Positions 1 to 8,312 of a stretch of DNA of 64,000 nucleotides are shown here, one piece after another. The first letter of the stretch is position 1, and the number at the start of each line of letters is the position of its first letter. Made by a program: the position numbers and the translations under genes. The stretch spans positions 62,001 to 126,000 of the forward strand of contig NZ_JAELTQ010000001.1 of assembly GCF_016428905.1 (NCBI RefSeq), given 5' to 3'. Source of the stretch: Dyella sp. ASV24. Its GTDB lineage: Bacteria; Pseudomonadota; Gammaproteobacteria; Xanthomonadales; Rhodanobacteraceae. The notes under the pieces are model-generated. The model had not been told where the DNA came from. It did not search any database and was given only the letters and a program-made list of their open reading frames with translations.

Positions 1-139
1 CATCGAGCACGCTGACCAGATCGCCGTGATGGATCATGGTCGCGTCGTCGAGCGCGGTACCCATGCCGAACTGTTGGCCCAGGGCGGGCAGTACGCGGCC
101 CTGCATCGCATGCAGTTCCATAGCCAGCCCGGCGACTGA
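1..139 (+). CDS. msbA: MsbA lipid A export ABC transporter, C-terminal end only
   Basis: The first 45 codons visible before a TGA at 137-139 read [21 protein letters not shown] and continue to [12 protein letters not shown]. This is the end of an ABC ATPase domain after Walker B: the AD.I.VMD.G.VVERGTH stretch with the switch region. It resembles the MsbA C-terminus, including the LHxMQF ending. MsbA flips lipid A-core across the inner membrane. The following lpxK gene, 9 nt downstream, gives the classic msbA-lpxK pair and supports the assignment. The gene is truncated only by the window edge. Confidence 0.88.
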   Translation, partial: IEHADQIAVMDHGRVVERGTHAELLAQGGQYAALHRMQFHSQPGD

Positions 140-148
140 GGCCGTCGC

Positions 149-1129
149 GTGACGCTGGCCGAACGACTCGAGTTGGCGTGGTACGGCACAGCGCGCGCGC
201 CGTGGTGGACCGCGCCACTCTCGTGGCTCTATGGCGCGTTGACGGCCTGTCGGCGTGGGCTGTATCGCTTGGGCGTGCTGCGCAGCGTGCGCCTACCGGT
301 ACCCGTGGTAGTCATCGGTAATCTGAGCGTCGGTGGCACGGGCAAGACGCCGCTGACCATTGCCCTGGCCGAGGCGTTGCGCAAGCGCGGCTATACGCCG
401 GGCGTGGTGAGCCGTGGCTATGGTGGCTCGCAGAGAGAGCCCCTGTTGCTGGATGGCACGCTGAATCCTTCGCAGGTCGGCGACGAGCCTTGCCTCATTC
501 GTGCGAGCGGCGTGCCGGTAGCGGTAGGCCGAGATCGTCCTGCGGCGGCGAAGCTGTTGCTTGCGGCGGGTTGCGACCTGGTGATTGCTGACGATGGTCT
601 GCAGCATTACGCGTTGGCTCGCGATCTGGAAATCTGTGTCATTGATGGTGTGCGTCGCTTCGGTAACGGTCGACTGCTGCCGGCTGGCCCGCTACGCGAG
701 CCGATGTCGCGTCTGCAGAAGGTGAGTTACCGCGTCTGCAACGGCGGTGTGGTGGCGCCAGGCGATGTGCCGATGGAGCTTCGTGGCGGCACCGTTCGCG
801 CACTGGTTGACGACCACGCGAAGCCGCTGACGGAGTTCGCCGGACAGACCGTACACGCGGTGGCCGCGATCGGGCATCCGGTGCGCTTCTTCGCAAGCCT
901 GCGCTCCCAAGGGCTGCAGGTGATCGAGCATGCCTTTCCCGACCACCACGCGTTCGTGCCGGGTGATCTTTCGTTTGGCGATGATCGGCCGGTACTGATG
1001 ACGGAGAAAGACGCGGTGAAGTGCCGGGCTTTCGCTCAGCCCCACTGGTGGTCAGTGCCGGTGCGCGCGGTATTGCCGCCTGCCTTCTTCGACGACATCG
1101 AGATGCGCCTGCGACGTGCCGGGCGTTGA
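149..1129 (+). CDS. lpxK: Tetraacyldisaccharide 4'-kinase LpxK
   Basis: LpxK phosphorylates the 4' position of the lipid A disaccharide precursor at the cytoplasmic face of the inner membrane. The 326-residue product has the family's usual length. It carries an N-terminal hydrophobic helix region, the P-loop GNLSVGGTGKTP at residues 57-68 and the DDGLQH motif at 148-153, both typical of LpxK. Translation starts at a GTG (149), 9 nt after the msbA stop, so the two are probably cotranscribed. A bidirectional terminator follows at 1142-1171. This is a confident family call. Confidence 0.95.
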   Translation: MTLAERLELAWYGTARAPWWTAPLSWLYGALTACRRGLYRLGVLRSVRLPVPVVVIGNLSVGGTGKTPLTIALAEALRKRGYTPGVVSRGYGGSQREPLLLDGTLNPSQVGDEPCLIRASGVPVAVGRDRPAAAKLLLAAGCDLVIADDGLQHYALARDLEICVIDGVRRFGNGRLLPAGPLREPMSRLQKVSYRVCNGGVVAPGDVPMELRGGTVRALVDDHAKPLTEFAGQTVHAVAAIGHPVRFFASLRSQGLQVIEHAFPDHHAFVPGDLSFGDDRPVLMTEKDAVKCRAFAQPHWWSVPVRAVLPPAFFDDIEMRLRRAGR

Positions 1130-1141
1130 TCGCCGGATATG

Positions 1142-1171
1142 AAAAAAGCCGACCCAAGGGTCGGCTTTTTT
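1142..1171. terminator. Bidirectional intrinsic terminator between lpxK and the glycine-zipper gene
   Basis: A perfect 8-bp GC-rich stem (1148-1155 with 1158-1165, AA in the loop) is flanked by six A on the left and six T on the right. It can therefore end transcripts from lpxK on the plus strand and from the convergent gene on the minus strand. Confidence 0.85.
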
Positions 1172-1191
1172 GTTGGGCATCGGCCTGCGGC

Positions 1192-1659
1192 TTACTGGAT
1201 GCGGGCGATGTTGCCCTGCGGGTCAATCTGCACCATGTCGCCCACGCGGATGGCGCTGGCGTCGGGCACCGTCACGTTGCTGTAGCCGCCATTGCCCATG
1301 CGGATGCGCAAGGTGTAGCTGGCATTCGGGCGGCCGCTGTTCGCGCCAATGCGGTTACCGGCGTAACCGCCGCCGACCGCGCCTGCCACGGTGGCGAGGG
1401 TATTGCCCTTGCCCTTGCCAACCTGGTTGCCCAGCACGCCACCGGCGATGCCGCCGATGATGGTGCCAGCCATACTGTGATCGTTGCCCTGGGTAATGTT
1501 CTGGTCGATAGCTTCCACCGTGCCGCACTGGTCACAGCGGAGATAGATGCCGTCGTTGCGGACCAGTACGCCGTTGCGCGAGGACTGGGCGCTAGCGGCA
1601 AACGGGCTGGCGGCCAGCAGAGCTGCCAGCGACAACACGGCGAGGCGGGGGGTGAACAT
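1192..1659 (-). CDS. Secreted glycine-zipper 2TM-domain protein, function unknown
   Basis: The 155-residue product begins with a Sec signal peptide (residues 1-24, likely cleavage after ASA). A CxxC pair sits at 42-45 and a glycine-zipper hydrophobic segment rich in GxxxG at about 64-101, as in the rickettsial 17-kDa antigen-like family. A short beta-rich tail follows. The ATG at 1659 is preferred over upstream in-frame starts because a GGAGAG ribosome site precedes it and the signal peptide starts there. The protein probably sits in the outer membrane or periplasm. Lacking a lipobox, it is not an obvious lipoprotein. The exact role is unknown. Confidence 0.8.
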   Translation of the reverse strand: MFTPRLAVLSLAALLAASPFAASAQSSRNGVLVRNDGIYLRCDQCGTVEAIDQNITQGNDHSMAGTIIGGIAGGVLGNQVGKGKGNTLATVAGAVGGGYAGNRIGANSGRPNASYTLRIRMGNGGYSNVTVPDASAIRVGDMVQIDPQGNIARIQ

Positions 1660-1819
1660 GGACTCTCTCTCCAATGGGAAAATGTTGCGGTACCAGTCTA
1701 GCGGGGAAGGCTGAATGACGGACTGAATGATCGAGCGATACGCCTTATCATGAGGCCTTTCTCGGTAGGCCGTCGTGACGGGTATGTCACCGGACAACTT
1801 TTCCTTTTTCGGAGTTCCC

Positions 1820-2218
1820 ATGAGCCTTATCCAAGTTCCGGTTTCCTACGGCGAGCTGATCGACAAGATCACCATTCTGGAAATCAAGTCCAAGCAGATC
1901 ACCGACGCCGCGAAGCTGGCCAATGTGCGCACCGAGCTGGATCTGCTCAACACGACCTGGGCCGGCCACCCGGCATCGGCCACGGATATTTCCGCCGAGC
2001 GCGCCCGCCTGCTTGCCGTCAATGAAACGCTGTGGGACATCGAAGACCGCATCCGGCTCAAGGAAAAGGCGCAGGCCTTCGACGCCGAGTTCATCGAACT
2101 GGCTCGCTCGGTGTATTTCGAGAACGACGAGCGCGCTGCGGTGAAGCGCGAGATCAACGTCAAGCTGGGTTCGCAATTGGTCGAAGAGAAGTCCTACCAG
2201 GACTACCGCGCGAAGTAA
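1820..2218 (+). CDS. DUF6165-like small protein, function unknown
   Basis: This 132-residue soluble, charged protein starts MSLIQVPVSYGELIDKITILE and is predicted to be mostly helical, with long Lys/Glu-rich segments. The ITILEIKSKQI block resembles the DUF6165 family, known only as a conserved hypothetical often near glycosyltransferase or LPS genes. The ATG at 1820 is chosen because a CGGAG site sits at 1810-1814; an in-frame upstream extension would lack one. It converges on the GT9 gene. The family assignment is from memory and no function is claimed. Confidence 0.75.
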   Translation: MSLIQVPVSYGELIDKITILEIKSKQITDAAKLANVRTELDLLNTTWAGHPASATDISAERARLLAVNETLWDIEDRIRLKEKAQAFDAEFIELARSVYFENDERAAVKREINVKLGSQLVEEKSYQDYRAK

Positions 2219-2232
2219 CCGGCTGGATACCA

Positions 2233-2260
2233 GGCAGGAGCGTACATTCGCGCTCCTGCC
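2233..2260. repeat. Short perfect hairpin between convergent genes
   Basis: GGCAGGAGCG at 2233-2242 pairs perfectly with CGCTCCTGCC at 2251-2260 around an 8-nt loop. There is no T-tract, so it is a poor classical terminator. It resembles the REP-type GGAGCGyAC motif also seen at 8174-8302. It lies between the stops of the DUF6165 gene and the GT9 gene, where such elements often sit. Confidence 0.6.
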
Positions 2261-2268
2261 ACATAGGG

Positions 2269-3312
2269 TCAGGCCAGGCCGAGGTGGGCGGCGCACGCCT
2301 CAAATCGGTCCACCGCGTCGTCGACGGTGATCAGATCCATCACGCCGGGCTTCTCGATCTTGGCGCCCCACGGAATCTCGCTCGAAGGCTTGCCCAGGAA
2401 GGCTAGCGAGGCTTCGTCGTACTTGTTTACGCACCAGCGCCGATCGGAATAGGGGCCGGAACGGTTCGGGTTGCTGGCCGCATGCAGGCCCAGCACCTTG
2501 CAACCCACCGCGTTCGCCATGTGCATCGGCCCGGAATCGGGTGTCAGCAGCATGGGTGCGCGCACCAGCATGGCCATCATCTTCTTCAGGGTGTCCTTGC
2601 CCGTGAGGTCGAGGGGGGCGTGGCGGCACGCGGCAAGGACGGCATCAGCCATGCTGCGTTCCATGGTGGACGGGCCACCCACCAGCACCACGCGCCAGCC
2701 GCGCGTAGCGGCATGGTCCATGACCGCGGCATAGCGATCGGGGCGCCAGTTACGCAGCGCGTGGCTCGAGGTCGGGCTCACCAGTAGCGTGGGCTGTTCG
2801 CCCGGCAACTGCTCGGCAGCCCAGGTATGCGCTTCCTCGGGAATCGGAATATCCCAGCGCACCTGTGTCTGCTTCAGGCCAAGCGGTTCGCAGAAGCTGC
2901 CCATGGCATCCAGTACGTGTTCGCCAGTGCGCGCAGGGATGCGCTCATGGATCACCAGTCCGTGCCCATCCTTGGCCCGCGCCTTGTCGTAGCCAATGCG
3001 CTGCCGGGCTTTGACGAACAGGCTGAGCAGGTTGGAGCGCAGGGCGACCTGCATTTGCAGCAAAGCATCGAAGCGCTGATGGTTGAGTGCATCGCCAACC
3101 GCGCGCATGCCGGCGAAACCGGCGCCCTTGTCGAAGGTGACGAAGTTGACGCCAGGAAGGTCGCCGACCAGGCGGCGCTCCAGCTTGCCCACGATCCAGG
3201 TGAGTTCGACCTGGGGCCATGCCGCCTGCAGCGTTCGCACCAGTGGCACGACGTGGGTTACGTCGCCGATGGCGGACGTGCGCAAGATGCAGATGGAGGC
3301 AGGTGTAGGCAT
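2269..3312 (-). CDS. Family 9 glycosyltransferase (ADP-heptose:LPS heptosyltransferase-like)
   Basis: The product is a GT-B fold sugar transferase of the heptosyltransferase family, expected to add a sugar to LPS core at the inner membrane. The 347-residue protein starts CILRTSAIGDVTHVVPLVRTL, the GT9 N-terminal motif (acceptor-domain loop). It later has the donor-site motif TPDSGPMHMANAVG. The start at 3312 places the beta strand near the N-terminus, but no good ribosome site precedes it, and an upstream GTG at 3369 is possible. It is divergent from kdkA; together these look like an LPS inner-core locus. The donor sugar cannot be told from sequence alone. Confidence 0.85.
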   Translation of the reverse strand: MPTPASICILRTSAIGDVTHVVPLVRTLQAAWPQVELTWIVGKLERRLVGDLPGVNFVTFDKGAGFAGMRAVGDALNHQRFDALLQMQVALRSNLLSLFVKARQRIGYDKARAKDGHGLVIHERIPARTGEHVLDAMGSFCEPLGLKQTQVRWDIPIPEEAHTWAAEQLPGEQPTLLVSPTSSHALRNWRPDRYAAVMDHAATRGWRVVLVGGPSTMERSMADAVLAACRHAPLDLTGKDTLKKMMAMLVRAPMLLTPDSGPMHMANAVGCKVLGLHAASNPNRSGPYSDRRWCVNKYDEASLAFLGKPSSEIPWGAKIEKPGVMDLITVDDAVDRFEACAAHLGLA

Positions 3313-3405
3313 GGAGGGTGTTGGTCGATGTGGCGGCGTGGATTCGGGACTGCCCTCGGCTAGAATCACGGCACTTGGGCCTCAGGGCGGACGTCTGACG
3401 TACAG

Positions 3406-4137
3406 ATGGCGATGCAGGAACGAATTCGCGAAGGCGCCACGGGGGCGATTCTGTTCGACGCCGCGGTGTCGCCACAAGTCGAGGACGACTGGTTCGAGCC
3501 GGAGGCGTGGCGCGAACGGGGGGCGCTGCGTCAGCAGTCGGGTGGTCGTGGCGGCGTCGCCATCATCGACACGCCGGCCGGCGAATGCGTGCTGCGCCAT
3601 TATCGGCGTGGCGGCATGGTGGCAAAGCTGATGGGCGATCGCTACCTCTGGAGCGGCGCGGATCACACCCGTAGCTTCATGGAGTTCCGCCTGCTTGCGC
3701 GCATCGCTGCGCTCGGGTTGCCAAGCGCGCTGCCCGTCGCCTGCCGCTATCGCCGGCATGGACTGTTCTATTCGGCCGACCTCATTACCCGCCGCATCAC
3801 CCATGCCCAAACGTTGGCCGAGTGCCTGGCGTCGGGGCGGCTGGACGGTGAAATGGCGGAGTTGGTGGGGGCATTGGTGGCGCGATTCCATCGCGAGGGC
3901 ATTTGGCACGCCGATCTCAACGCCCACAATGTGCTGGTGACGGACGACGAGCTTTACCTGATCGATTTCGACCGCGGTCGCCAACGCGAACCCGCCGACA
4001 GCTGGCAGCAGGCCAATCTGCTGCGCTTGCGCCGTTCGCTGGTGAAGCTGGGCGCAGCCTCACAGGGTGAGGCGGTGTTCGAGGAGCAGCTGTGGAAACC
4101 CTTGGTCTATCGCTATGAGCGTACCCTGAGAGCATGA
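3406..4137 (+). CDS. kdkA: 3-deoxy-D-manno-octulosonic acid (Kdo) kinase KdkA
   Basis: KdkA phosphorylates Kdo in the LPS inner core. Organisms such as Haemophilus and xanthomonads carry it together with a single Kdo residue. The 243-residue protein has the small kinase fold: catalytic loop HADLNAHN at 168-175 and the metal-binding IDFDR at 186-190. Family members share this arrangement and length. A weak -10 (TAGAAT, 3361-3366) lies in the short spacer to the divergent GT9 gene. The stop overlaps the next start as ATGA (4134-4137), implying translational coupling to the metallo-hydrolase. Confidence 0.88.
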   Translation: MAMQERIREGATGAILFDAAVSPQVEDDWFEPEAWRERGALRQQSGGRGGVAIIDTPAGECVLRHYRRGGMVAKLMGDRYLWSGADHTRSFMEFRLLARIAALGLPSALPVACRYRRHGLFYSADLITRRITHAQTLAECLASGRLDGEMAELVGALVARFHREGIWHADLNAHNVLVTDDELYLIDFDRGRQREPADSWQQANLLRLRRSLVKLGAASQGEAVFEEQLWKPLVYRYERTLRA

Positions 4138-4892
4138 ACTGGTCCCTGCATTTCCTGGGTGTCGGCGCGGCGCATGCCGTGGAACTGGGCTCCTCGGCCG
4201 TTGTACTGGAGCGTGACGGCAAACCGTTGCTGCTGATCGATTGCGGCCCGGACACGCTGGACCGCTACATCGCCGCCTACGGCGAGCCCCCGCACGCGCT
4301 GTACATCACGCACACCCACATGGACCACATCGGTGGGATGGAGCGGTTGTTCTTCCGGCTGTGGTTCGACGACGCATGGCGCGGGCGCACCAAGGTGTTC
4401 GTGCATGCCGGGTTGATGCCGTGGCTGCAAGCGCGCGTGGCGGATTACCCCAATGTGCTGGCCGAAGGTGGCGTCAATTTTTGGGAAGCCTTCCGCTTGG
4501 TGCCTTGCACGCGGGGATTCTGGCTGGACGGCTTGTGGTTCGACGTCTTCGGCACGCGTCACCACATGGCCGGTACGTCCTACGGCGTGGCCTTGGCGGG
4601 CAGCTTTGCCTATACCGGCGATACACGTCCGATTCCGGAGGTGCTTGCACGGGTGGCAGCTGGTGCCGAATTCATCGCCCATGATTGCGGGTTGGTGGGA
4701 AATCCCTCGCACACGGGCATCGACGATATCGAGCGTGAGTATCCGGAATTGTGGTGGCCCCGCTTGCGTCTGTACCACTACGGCAGCGAAGCCGACGGAC
4801 AGGTATTGGCATCGCGCGGCTATGCGGTCGCCCGTCCGGGTGAACGCTTGACGCTCCCGGAGCCGGCACTGCCTCGCCCCGACGCCGGTTGA
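4134..4892 (+). CDS. Metallo-beta-lactamase-fold hydrolase coupled to kdkA
   Basis: The 252-residue MBL-fold protein has the zinc motif THTHMDH at 59-65, then DCG at about 196 and a late His (LYHYG) as expected for the fold. It has no signal peptide, so it should be cytoplasmic. It is closer to the RNase Z/phosphodiesterase-like branch than to antibiotic-cleaving enzymes, judged by the HxHxDH motif and GxGxxH-like beginning. Its ATG lies inside the kdkA stop (ATGA), so it is co-translated with the Kdo kinase and may act on a related sugar phosphate. The substrate is unknown. Confidence 0.8.
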   Translation: MNWSLHFLGVGAAHAVELGSSAVVLERDGKPLLLIDCGPDTLDRYIAAYGEPPHALYITHTHMDHIGGMERLFFRLWFDDAWRGRTKVFVHAGLMPWLQARVADYPNVLAEGGVNFWEAFRLVPCTRGFWLDGLWFDVFGTRHHMAGTSYGVALAGSFAYTGDTRPIPEVLARVAAGAEFIAHDCGLVGNPSHTGIDDIEREYPELWWPRLRLYHYGSEADGQVLASRGYAVARPGERLTLPEPALPRPDAG

Positions 4893-4919
4893 CGTCTTTC
4901 ACTGCGGATTCCGAACACC

Positions 4920-5423
4920 ATGTCCACGCCTTATCTCCAGAAACTGTTGCGTTACCGGGACTGGGCCGACCAGCTGACCTACACGGCGGTCGCAGCGCTG
5001 CCCGAGGGAGCCTCGACGGCTCCGCGTGCCACCGTCTTCGGCAACATGCTGCGTACGCTCAGCCATAGCTGGGTTGTCGACGACATTTTTCAGGCGCACC
5101 TGCAGGGGCGGGCCCACGGGCACACCAGTCGCAACACGCCCGAGCCGCTGCCGTTTGACGAGCTGTGGGCGAAGCAGCAGGCGATGAATGCGTGGTACCA
5201 GGGCTATGCCTCGACGCTTACGCCAGCACAGGCGGCCGAGGTGGTCACCTTCCAGTTCATCGGAGGCGGGGAAGGGCGGATGACTCGCGAGGAGATGATC
5301 CTCCACGTGGTCAACCACGCCACTTACCACCGGGGTTTCGTGGCAGATATGTTCTACCAGGTGCCGGCCAGGCCGCCGGCAACGGACTTCCCTGTGTTCC
5401 TGCGGGACGTGCCGCAGGAGTGA
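4920..5423 (+). CDS. DinB-family four-helix metalloprotein
   Basis: This 167-residue protein has the DinB fold signature. A first metal His lies in the LSHSWVVDDIF helix and a pair of His in the HVVNHATYHRGFV helix near the C-terminus. DinB-like proteins include thiol-dependent transferases, and many have no known reaction. The start at 4920 is an ATG 27 nt after the MBL gene stop, so it may be the last gene of that transcript. It precedes tRNA-Ser. The fold is fairly sure; the substrate is not. Confidence 0.82.
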   Translation: MSTPYLQKLLRYRDWADQLTYTAVAALPEGASTAPRATVFGNMLRTLSHSWVVDDIFQAHLQGRAHGHTSRNTPEPLPFDELWAKQQAMNAWYQGYASTLTPAQAAEVVTFQFIGGGEGRMTREEMILHVVNHATYHRGFVADMFYQVPARPPATDFPVFLRDVPQE

Positions 5424-5444
5424 GCGAGACCAGCGCGCGCTATC

Positions 5445-5473
5445 TTGTGTGAACGGGCGCATCCCGCTATCCT
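5445..5473 (+). promoter_or_regulatory. Probable sigma70 promoter of tRNA-Ser
   Basis: TTGTGT (5445-5450) and TATCCT (5468-5473) are separated by 17 nt, placing the start of transcription near 5480, about 44 nt before the tRNA. A GC-rich discriminator follows, as expected for stable RNA genes. Confidence 0.5.
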
Positions 5474-5523
5474 TTCGCCTCTTTGCCGGGACGTGAGTCC
5501 CTGGCGAGCGGTTTCACCATTGC

Positions 5524-5616
5524 GGAGAGGTGTCCGAGTGGTTGAAGGAGCACGCCTGGAAAGTGTGTATACGGCTTATCCCCGTATCGCGGGTTCGAAT
5601 CCCGCCCTCTCCGCCA
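5524..5616 (+). tRNA. tRNA-Ser (anticodon GGA)
   Basis: The acceptor stem GGAGAGG (5524-5530) pairs with CCTCTCC (5606-5612). Discriminator G and an encoded CCA follow (5614-5616). The D-loop contains GTGGTTGAAGGAG, and the anticodon loop reads CTGGAAA with GGA, which decodes UCC/UCU. A long class II variable arm and GGTTCGAATC T-loop complete it. The sequence is close to the enterobacterial tRNA-Ser(GGA). Confidence 0.96.
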
Positions 5617-5668
5617 GTGAGTGAAACCGGGCGACGGTACTGAACCGACGCAACATGTACGTCTCTAT

Positions 5669-5778
<110 letters not shown>

Positions 5779-5818
5779 GCCTTTTCAGGGGTCCGATCGG
5801 CAACTGCTGCAGGCGTTA

Positions 5819-5847
5819 CTGACTTGCCGCGGTCGACTTGGCACAAT
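5819..5847 (+). promoter_or_regulatory. Possible dnaX promoter upstream of the structured repeat
   Basis: CTGACT (5819-5824) and CACAAT (5842-5847) are 17 nt apart, each matching four of six sigma70 consensus bases. If real, transcription would start near 5854 and the whole element at 5866-6136 would form the dnaX leader. This is weak evidence from position and two hexamers. Confidence 0.35.
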
Positions 5848-5865
5848 CCATGTTCGCCCCAAGGT

Positions 5866-6136
5866 TTAGAGCCTGCTTATGGCATTCCAGCAGCCCGCGT
5901 TGTTTCGCTTAGCCTGTCAGGTGGTAGGGTGCAGTGCTGGCCAGGGTGGTGCCCTGGCCAAGCTGCGCGCTGCCGCATGGCGGGCTAAGCGAAACAACCC
6001 TTCGGGCCGGATCTGTTTGCCCGCAGGCCGGCGTCATTACTCGGTCGTGTATCGACATACACTCCCTCGTTCTTCCTTGTCCTGCGCGCAAACAGATTCC
6101 GGCGCGGGCTACTGGAATGCCAAAAGCAGGCTCTAA
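5866..6136 (+). repeat. Large structured repeat element, copy 1 (unknown family)
   Basis: Terminal inverted repeats of 34 nt (5866-5899 and 6103-6136) match at 32 positions. Inside are three nested or branching structures. A 15-bp stem (5900-5914 with 5983-5997) encloses a 9-bp hairpin (5938-5946 with 5952-5960). A right arm pairs GCCGG-ATCTGTTTGC (6006-6020) with 6088-6103. A small hairpin GTGTAT-CGAC-ATACAC sits at 6047-6062. A second copy lies at 30912-31122 with the same layout and orientation. No ORF is convincing inside. The element ends 3 nt before the dnaX start codon. Confidence 0.85.
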
Positions 6137-6139
6137 CGC

Positions 6140-7822
6140 ATGTCTTATCAGGTACTCGCGCGCAAATGGCGCCCTCGCAAGTTCGCTGAACTCGTTGGGC
6201 AAGAGCACGTCGTGCGCGCGCTCACCAATGCGCTCGACACGGGCCGCATGCACCATGCCTACCTGTTCACCGGTACGCGCGGTGTAGGCAAGACCACGAT
6301 TGCCCGCATCTTCGCCAAGTCGCTTAACTGCGAGCGTGGCGAATCGGCCGATCCGTGCGGTGAATGCGCCGTCTGCACCGCGGTGGACGCAGGCCGTTTC
6401 GTCGACCTGCTTGAGATCGACGCGGCCAGCAACACGGGTGTGGACGACGTGCGCGAGGTGATCGAGAACGCGCAGTACGCGCCCGCCCGGGGGCGCTTCA
6501 AGGTGTACCTGGTCGACGAGGTGCACATGCTTTCCAAGCCGGCCTTCAACGCGCTGCTGAAAACGCTGGAAGAGCCGCCGCCGCACGTGAAGTTCCTGCT
6601 GGCCACCACCGATCCGCAGAAGCTGCCGGTGACGGTGCTGTCGCGCTGTCTGAAGTTCAACCTGAAGCGCCTGTTGCCGGAACAGATCTCCGGGCAGATG
6701 CGCCACATCCTGGGCGCGGAGAACATTCCGTATGAGGACGCGGCCATCGCTGAGCTGGCGCGTGGTGCGGATGGTTCGCTGCGTGACGGCCTGTCGCTGC
6801 TGGATCAGGCCATCGCCTATGGTGGTGGCTCGCTTCGCGTGGATGACGTGCGCGCCATGCTGGGCAGCGTCGCTCGCGGTCAGGTGCTGGGTCTCCTGCA
6901 GGCGCTGACGGAGGGCAGCGGCGAAGCACTGATGGCTGAGTGCACACGCATTGCATCCTTCTCACCTGATTTCGGCGGCGTGCTGGACGACCTGGCCAGC
7001 GTGCTCCATCGCATCCAGCTGACCCAGCTCGTACCGGGTTATCGGCCGGAGCAGGACGATAGCGACGGTGACGTCTTGGCCGGGCTCGCCGGGCAATTGG
7101 CGCCGGAAGACGTGCAGTTGTACTACCAGATCGCCACCACGGGCCGCCGCGATCTCGCACTCGCGCCGGATGCCCGCACAGGCTTTGAAATGGCCATGTT
7201 GCGCATGCTCGCGTTTCGCCCTGCCGAAGGCGGTGGTTCACACGTCGAGCGTGCAGTCACCAGCGCCGCGCCGCGCGCGCCGGCACCACCACCACGCGCC
7301 TCGGCCCCGGTGGCCAATGAGCGTATGCATATGGCCAGCGTGGCGGAACCTTCGCCGGTGCGCGCCGCTCCCGCTCCGGTGGCGCCACCCGCTGCGGCAC
7401 CTGCGCCGCGCATGCCGATTGCGAAGGACGCGCGGGGTCTGCCGCACTGGGACAGCCTGATCGAGCAAGCGAACCTGCGCGGCCCTCTGGGCCAGCTCGC
7501 CCAGAATGCGGCGCTGCGTGATCGCGAAGGTCACACCCTGGTCTTGGCCCTGCAGCCCATGCACATGCATCTGGCCGTCGAGCCCATGGTCAGTCAGATG
7601 GAAGAGCGCATCAGCCAGGCACTAGGTGAACGGGTAAAGCTTCGTTTTATCGAAGAACGCGGCGCGTCGGGCGAAACTCCGGCAGCGCGTGCGGCCAATG
7701 CACGCGAAGCCGCGCAGTCGGCTGCCGAACAGGCCATCGAGGAAGATCCCCTGGTGCAGTCGCTCAAGCGCGAATTCGGCGCGCGTGTGGTGCCCCAGTC
7801 GATCAAACCGTTTGAAAACTGA
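6140..7822 (+). CDS. dnaX: DNA polymerase III subunit gamma/tau
   Basis: The product is the clamp-loader ATPase. The 560-residue protein has Walker A GTRGVGKT at 45-52, a zinc site formed by Cys64, 73, 76 and 79, and Walker B/DEVH at 126-129. A proline/alanine-rich linker (about 375-430) leads to the tau-specific C-terminal domain that contacts polymerase and helicase. I see no A-rich slippery sequence of the E. coli type, so a short gamma form by frameshifting is not evident. The ATG at 6140 lies just after the structured repeat; the only ribosome-site candidate (AGG, 6128-6130) is inside its right terminal repeat. Confidence 0.95.
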   Translation: MSYQVLARKWRPRKFAELVGQEHVVRALTNALDTGRMHHAYLFTGTRGVGKTTIARIFAKSLNCERGESADPCGECAVCTAVDAGRFVDLLEIDAASNTGVDDVREVIENAQYAPARGRFKVYLVDEVHMLSKPAFNALLKTLEEPPPHVKFLLATTDPQKLPVTVLSRCLKFNLKRLLPEQISGQMRHILGAENIPYEDAAIAELARGADGSLRDGLSLLDQAIAYGGGSLRVDDVRAMLGSVARGQVLGLLQALTEGSGEALMAECTRIASFSPDFGGVLDDLASVLHRIQLTQLVPGYRPEQDDSDGDVLAGLAGQLAPEDVQLYYQIATTGRRDLALAPDARTGFEMAMLRMLAFRPAEGGGSHVERAVTSAAPRAPAPPPRASAPVANERMHMASVAEPSPVRAAPAPVAPPAAAPAPRMPIAKDARGLPHWDSLIEQANLRGPLGQLAQNAALRDREGHTLVLALQPMHMHLAVEPMVSQMEERISQALGERVKLRFIEERGASGETPAARAANAREAAQSAAEQAIEEDPLVQSLKREFGARVVPQSIKPFEN

Positions 7823-7843
7823 AAGAGATAGCGGAGTCAAATC

Positions 7844-8167
7844 ATGAGAGGACAGATCGGTCAGCTGATGCAGCAGGCCCAGCGCATGCAGGAAGAAATG
7901 AAGCGTGCGCAGGAAGAGATCGCCAAGCTGGAAGTCACTGGCAGTGCCGGCGGTGGTCTCGTCACTGTTGTCATGACGGGGGTGCACGAGGTTCGCCGCG
8001 TACAGATCGACCGCAAGCTTTTCGCTGATGACCCGGAGATGGCAGAGGATCTGGTCGCCGCCGCGGTCAACGACGCAGTCAACAAGGTGGCGGACGTCAG
8101 CAAGAACAAGCTCGGCGGCGTGACTTCCGGCTTGAATCTTCCGCCCGGCTTCAAGATGCCATTCTGA
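7844..8167 (+). CDS. YbaB/EbfC nucleoid-associated protein
   Basis: The 107-residue product matches the YbaB/EbfC family in length and pattern. An N-terminal coiled-coil helix ([25 protein letters not shown]) precedes a small beta domain with [19 protein letters not shown], and the tail contains [12 protein letters not shown]. Homologues bind DNA as dimers and are encoded between dnaX and recR in many bacteria, as here. It lies 21 nt after dnaX, so the two are cotranscribed. Confidence 0.93.
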   Translation: MRGQIGQLMQQAQRMQEEMKRAQEEIAKLEVTGSAGGGLVTVVMTGVHEVRRVQIDRKLFADDPEMAEDLVAAAVNDAVNKVADVSKNKLGGVTSGLNLPPGFKMPF

Positions 8168-8173
8168 GGCACT

Positions 8174-8302
8174 TCTGTAGGGCGCACTTGGTGTGCGATT
8201 TCCTGATGGGGCGGAGATGCCGTTGCACTACAGAGGCGTAAGCCGCTAATGAAAGCCACGATGCACCTCCCCGCTTGTGCGCAGGGTGCGCTCCTACAGT
8301 GA
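8174..8302. repeat. REP-like inverted pair in the ybaB-recR gap
   Basis: CTGTAGGGCGCAC near 8174-8187 and GTGCGCTCCTACAG near 8287-8300 are inverted copies, identical apart from a one-base indel and the adjacent position. Each has a small internal hairpin of its own. About 100 nt separates them. This is the layout of bacterial REP pairs (BIME-like). The right copy ends about 12 nt before the recR start codon. Confidence 0.6.
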
Positions 8303-8312
8303 TATTCGATTC

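Noticed and set aside
5866-6136. Small open frames inside the structured repeat.
   Set aside because: They differ between the two copies and the palindromic stems explain the sequence; no protein is conserved.
6140-7822. Programmed frameshift in dnaX for a gamma product.
   Set aside because: No A-rich slippery heptamer with a following stem was found in the expected region.
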